In this document: in pieces, positions 60,898 to 64,000 of the stretch
How positions within the stretch are numbered: the stretch's first letter is position 1
Layout of the letters: each line of letters opens with the position of its first letter
NCBI GenBank assembly: GCA_007693505.1
Contig: REDL01000080.1
Location: 1 to 64,000 of the forward strand
From: Desulfovibrionales bacterium
GTDB lineage: Bacteria; Desulfobacterota; Desulfovibrionia; Desulfovibrionales; Desulfonatronaceae
Length of the DNA stretch: 64,000 nt
Direction of reading: 5' to 3'
Notes under the pieces: generated by a model
What the model was told of the DNA's origin: nothing
What the model saw: the letters and a program-made list of their open reading frames with translations, nothing else
Databases searched by the model: none
Made by a program: the position numbers and the translations under genes

Positions 60898-62615
60898 TAC
60901 CGGCCTGCCTCAGGGGCGAGCTCCGCCACCGCATCAGCCATGCTCCGGACCCGCGGGTCATGCGAAGCGATGATCAGCGTGTGCTTGCCGACAAATTTGC
61001 CCAGCGTCGCCAGCACCGCCCGCCCGCCCGCGTCATCCAAGTGCGCCGTGGGCTCGTCCAGGAGCAGCAGCGGCGTTTTCCGGGATATGGCCCGTGCCAG
61101 AAGCCTGGTCAGAGCCAGACGCTGTCGTTGCCCTCCGGACAGCCCGGTCCCGCCTTCGCCGATGTGGGTATCCCATCCCCGAGGCATGGCCGCCAAATCC
61201 TGATCCAACCCGGTCATGGCGGCCAGCTCATCCAGTCCGGCTCCCTCGCCGAAACGATCACCATACTCTGCGGATGGTTCGGTCAGCAGGATGTTTTCAC
61301 GCACCGACCCCTGCAGGATGTACGGATTCTGCGACATCCAGCTCACGTGCCGCAGCCAATCCGTCAGATTGATTTCAGCCAGGTCCGTTCCATTGATCAC
61401 GATTTTTCCAGACTCCGGCTTGGCCGTACCCAGCAGCAGCCGCAACAAGGATGTCTTGCCAACGCCGCTGGGTCCGACCAAGGCCATGCAGGCTCCAGGG
61501 GGCACGCGCAGTGAGAAATCATGCAGCACCCTCTGGCCTGGAACATGGCCAAAGCGCAAATCCTGGATATGCACCTCGACGCGGGCCCATGGGGCAGACG
61601 TCCGCGGCGTCCGCTCCACGTGCCGGGGCGTTTCCGCCATCAGGGCCAGCAACCCTTCGGCCGCGGCCATGGCCGACAACCGGGAGTGGTAGTGCGTGCC
61701 CAGGGTGCGCAACGGCAAATAAAATTCCGGGGCAAGCAGCAGGATGAAAAATCCGGTCTGGAAGGCCATGCTCCCGGAGAGGAGCTTGAAGCCGATGATC
61801 ACGGCCACCACGGCCAGACTGACCGTGGAGAAGAATTCCAGGACCAGGGCTGAGAGAAAGGCGATCCGCAGCACGTCCACCGTGGATTCCCGGTACTGGT
61901 CAGTGATCCGGGCGATGATTCGTGCTTCCCGGTGGGTGGCGTTGAACAGCCGCAGCGTGATCAGCCCCTGCAGGCTGTCCAGGAACCGGGCACTCAGGGC
62001 CGCGAGACGCCGCCACTGCCGCTGGTTCAGCTTTTCGGCCCTGGTGCCGATCAGAAACATGAAAAAGGGGATGAACGGAGCCGTGAACAGCAGGATCAGG
62101 CCACTGACCAGATCCAAGGGAAAGACGAATGCCAAGACGGCCAGGGGAATCAGGGCGGCCAAGGCGGCCTGGGGCAGGTACCGTGCAAAGTAGGCCTCCA
62201 ACCCCTCGATCCCATCCACCACGTGATGGGCCAGATCGCCGCTGGACCGGCCACGCAGGTGCTCCGGCCCCAGGTCGGCCAGATGGTCCACGACCCGCAT
62301 CCTGAGCTGCTGCTTGACCCGCATCGCGGCCTGGATGCCAAGCTGTTCGCTGCCCCAGACCAGCCCGGCTCGTGCGAGCATCAGCAGGGGCAGAGCCACC
62401 ATCGCGTTGATCACGTCCTGCAACAGAGCCGCATCAAACAAAACCTGATGCACCACCCAGGCCAGCAGTCCGGCCTGAATGATCAGCAAAACCCCGGCCG
62501 CGCCCCCCAGACCGATCCCGGCCAATAATATTCCGCGAACCGGCCGCGCATTCGCGCGTAGCCAGTCCTTGGGGGTCAAAACCTCGGTAACGGCGGGGGT
62601 CTGTTGCAGATTCAC
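60897..62615 (-). CDS. cydD: Glutathione/cysteine ABC exporter subunit CydD
   Basis: A 572-residue ABC half-exporter, partner of CydC. Key parts are KPRDWLR-like N-terminus (TPKDWLRANARPVRG), the membrane domain with RWRRLAALSARFLDSLQGL near residue 205, Walker A GPSGVGKTSLLRLLLG near 385, LSGGQRQRLALTRLLAR near 490 and LLLLDEPTAHLDDAGG. The GTG at 62615 is used because it overlaps the stop of the upstream peptidase gene (62612) by 4 bases; the longer open frame to 63044 lies within that gene. Its presence suggests a cytochrome bd oxidase elsewhere. Confidence 0.92.
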   Translation of the reverse strand: MNLQQTPAVTEVLTPKDWLRANARPVRGILLAGIGLGGAAGVLLIIQAGLLAWVVHQVLFDAALLQDVINAMVALPLLMLARAGLVWGSEQLGIQAAMRVKQQLRMRVVDHLADLGPEHLRGRSSGDLAHHVVDGIEGLEAYFARYLPQAALAALIPLAVLAFVFPLDLVSGLILLFTAPFIPFFMFLIGTRAEKLNQRQWRRLAALSARFLDSLQGLITLRLFNATHREARIIARITDQYRESTVDVLRIAFLSALVLEFFSTVSLAVVAVIIGFKLLSGSMAFQTGFFILLLAPEFYLPLRTLGTHYHSRLSAMAAAEGLLALMAETPRHVERTPRTSAPWARVEVHIQDLRFGHVPGQRVLHDFSLRVPPGACMALVGPSGVGKTSLLRLLLGTAKPESGKIVINGTDLAEINLTDWLRHVSWMSQNPYILQGSVRENILLTEPSAEYGDRFGEGAGLDELAAMTGLDQDLAAMPRGWDTHIGEGGTGLSGGQRQRLALTRLLARAISRKTPLLLLDEPTAHLDDAGGRAVLATLGKFVGKHTLIIASHDPRVRSMADAVAELAPEAGR

Positions 62616-64000
62616 GCCCCCGCCAATTGTCCGGGCAACAGCGGCGGCATGGGACACTCCAGGGCGTCGCTGACGGCCCGCAGGATTTCGGCCTGGGCAA
62701 TGGTTACATGGCCATCGGCCACAATGACTGCGGCGCAGGCCAAGATCAGGTCGCGTTTGGCGGCCTCGCGCAACCGGATGAGTTTGTTCAGGGCCTGATC
62801 CAGGGCCTGAATGCCGCACAGCTCTCTGCTTCGCAGACTCAGGCCCGACAAGCGCAGTTTGCCGGAACCGGCCTGGAAAGCCATTGTCGTATTCTCGGCC
62901 CAAGCCCCAACATGGGCTAGCGCGGAGAGAACCAGTGAGGCCTGATCCACGGCCTGGTGCAGGGTCACATGGCCAAAAGCCGAGCTTCGTCCTGGTTCGA
63001 AAGAGGGCTCCAGATGCCGCAACACGGCCCGGTGCGTGGCCCACTCGAAAAGTCCGATCCGTCCGTCAGCGTGAATCATTTCCTGGAGAGCCTTGCGAAA
63101 CAGGGGATAGCGATCAAAGGGCATCCGGCGCAGAGCCGGGAAACAGATATCCATGAGCGGCAAACGCAACTCTCGCGGCAACTTCCGTTGCGCCACATCT
63201 TGAACCAGGCGCGGCAGTTCCGGGCCGAAATGCGTTTCCAACAAGGCCAGCTGAGCCTTGGCCACACTCCGATCTTCGCTGAGGAGCAGCGCGAAAAGCA
63301 CGCCATGAGCCCGGCCGGTATCGTGCGCCGCATCAAGCAGCTCTTTGGGGATTTTTTCCCGCAACCGCCGGGCATGCGCGATATGGACGTCGTCCAACAG
63401 GCCAACCGAGGCAGCCACCTCCGCGGCCCTCGGGGCTTGCACCGCCGGCCTGTGGGATAAAGAAGTCTCACCGGTTTCCCCATGTAACCCGGATACGCCG
63501 AATGCACTGGAAGACGTGCCGGGAGATGCTGGCCGTAAGGGCGTTGCTGAGGGTTTGGCCTCGGCGACTGACCCCGAAAACTCCCTCAGTGTTGGATAGC
63601 TGCCGTCCCAGCCCGGCTCCACTCTGCGAATGCGCTCCTCCAGCGGAGGATGGGTGGCGAACAGGGAGTTCATGAATAAACTGACGCCCTGAGCGAAAAA
63701 CATATGGCTGGCCTGGGCCGCGTTGGGATGCTCCAGCCGGGAGCCCTGGGAAAGTGCGCCGATCTTCTTCAGCACTCCGGCCATGGCCCTGGGATCCCGG
63801 GTAAACTGGACCGCGGAGGCATCTGCCAGGTACTCCCGTTGCCGAGAGACGGCGGCCTTGATCAAACTGCCGCAAAGCATTCCCAGGGAACCGATCACAA
63901 TGAATCCGATGCCCAGCACCAGAGGCACGGCCGCCCCCCGACGATCCCGTGAGCGGCCGCCGTATACGGCCATGCGCAGGATCACTCGCCCAGCCAGTCC
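62612..64000 (-). CDS. M48-family metallopeptidase, 5'-truncated by the window edge
   Basis: The frame is open to 64000, so the gene starts beyond the window; at least 462 codons are seen. The part present begins after the HEXXH active site, with VAGRVILRM helices, then QREYLADASAVQFTRDP, holding the third zinc-ligand Glu of M48 peptidases. ATHPPLEERIRRVEP follows as in HtpX/Ste24-like enzymes. The C-terminal half (about 280 residues) is helical and holds a TerB-like end (DLILACAAVIVADGHVTIAQAEILRAVSDAL). It probably acts in membrane-protein quality control. It overlaps cydD by 4 bases. Confidence 0.85.
   Translation of the reverse strand, partial: GLAGRVILRMAVYGGRSRDRRGAAVPLVLGIGFIVIGSLGMLCGSLIKAAVSRQREYLADASAVQFTRDPRAMAGVLKKIGALSQGSRLEHPNAAQASHMFFAQGVSLFMNSLFATHPPLEERIRRVEPGWDGSYPTLREFSGSVAEAKPSATPLRPASPGTSSSAFGVSGLHGETGETSLSHRPAVQAPRAAEVAASVGLLDDVHIAHARRLREKIPKELLDAAHDTGRAHGVLFALLLSEDRSVAKAQLALLETHFGPELPRLVQDVAQRKLPRELRLPLMDICFPALRRMPFDRYPLFRKALQEMIHADGRIGLFEWATHRAVLRHLEPSFEPGRSSAFGHVTLHQAVDQASLVLSALAHVGAWAENTTMAFQAGSGKLRLSGLSLRSRELCGIQALDQALNKLIRLREAAKRDLILACAAVIVADGHVTIAQAEILRAVSDALECPMPPLLPGQLAGA

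Noticed and set aside
62615-63044. N-terminal extension of CydD by 143 codons
   Set aside because: The extension lies out of frame over the M48 peptidase gene; the GTG at 62615 gives the normal CydD length and overlaps the upstream stop by 4 bases.

Overview
The window looks like a chromosomal stretch of a Gram-negative, anaerobic, sulfate-reducer-type bacterium, most likely Desulfobacterota, order Desulfovibrionales. This placement is inference from gene content: a NADH-dehydrogenase-like complex without the NADH module, a NapGH-like polyferredoxin beside a Tat-exported DUF362 protein, the selenium-metabolism protein YedF, a candidate selenoprotein, and lipopolysaccharide export genes. The extra Mrp-type antiporter-like subunits would suit a haloalkaliphile such as Desulfonatronum, but that is a guess. 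There is no rRNA, recognisable tRNA, CRISPR array, prophage or intact insertion sequence.

Layout. 1-12,000 (minus strand): one long operon nuoABCDHIJK, then an MrpD-like subunit, an 87-aa membrane protein, a 600-aa antiporter-like subunit, nuoM and nuoN. It has a TTGACA-type promoter at the right end and a strong terminator at the left end. 12,150-15,760 (minus): a PAP2 phosphatase, lptG, lptF and a small overlapping gene. 16,040-19,130 (plus): a polar amino acid ABC transporter (binding protein, permease, ATPase, permease) with a stem-loop after the first gene. 19,220-31,700: mostly short housekeeping genes (Sm-like small protein, YkgJ, HAD phosphatase, macro domain, Trm112, metallophosphoesterase, exonuclease III, PcnB, DapF-like enzyme, Nudix, GlgA, SAP-like small protein, PdxA). 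This stretch also holds a decayed response regulator and a 64-codon gene with an in-frame TGA followed by a SECIS-like hairpin.

31,690-45,200: an XRE-cupin regulator with an acyl-CoA synthetase, a GT4 glycosyltransferase, the NAD biosynthesis operon nadC-nadA-nadB-UPF0280 (minus), the DUF362/polyferredoxin pair and a histidine kinase. 45,340-51,720: a secreted VWA-OmpA protein, a small periplasmic protein, and an iron(III) ABC transporter fbpABC-type operon. 51,700-53,950 (minus): cbiL, uppP and a DUF374 acyltransferase. 54,158: yedF. 54,800-59,000 (minus): the Anbu proteasome-like locus (ATP-grasp, alpha-E, Anbu, transglutaminase). 59,100-64,000 (minus): cydC, cydD and a 5'-truncated M48 peptidase that runs off the window.

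Intergenic DNA carries several repeat elements: two 128-bp copies of one family (31,690 and 40,567, opposite orientations), a 27-bp-arm inverted repeat at 23,302-23,382, and a 113-bp inverted-repeat element at 47,125-47,237. The most notable single item is the candidate selenoprotein at 25,833-26,027. Its hairpin resembles the fdhF SECIS core, and YedF in the same window fits a selenium-using organism.
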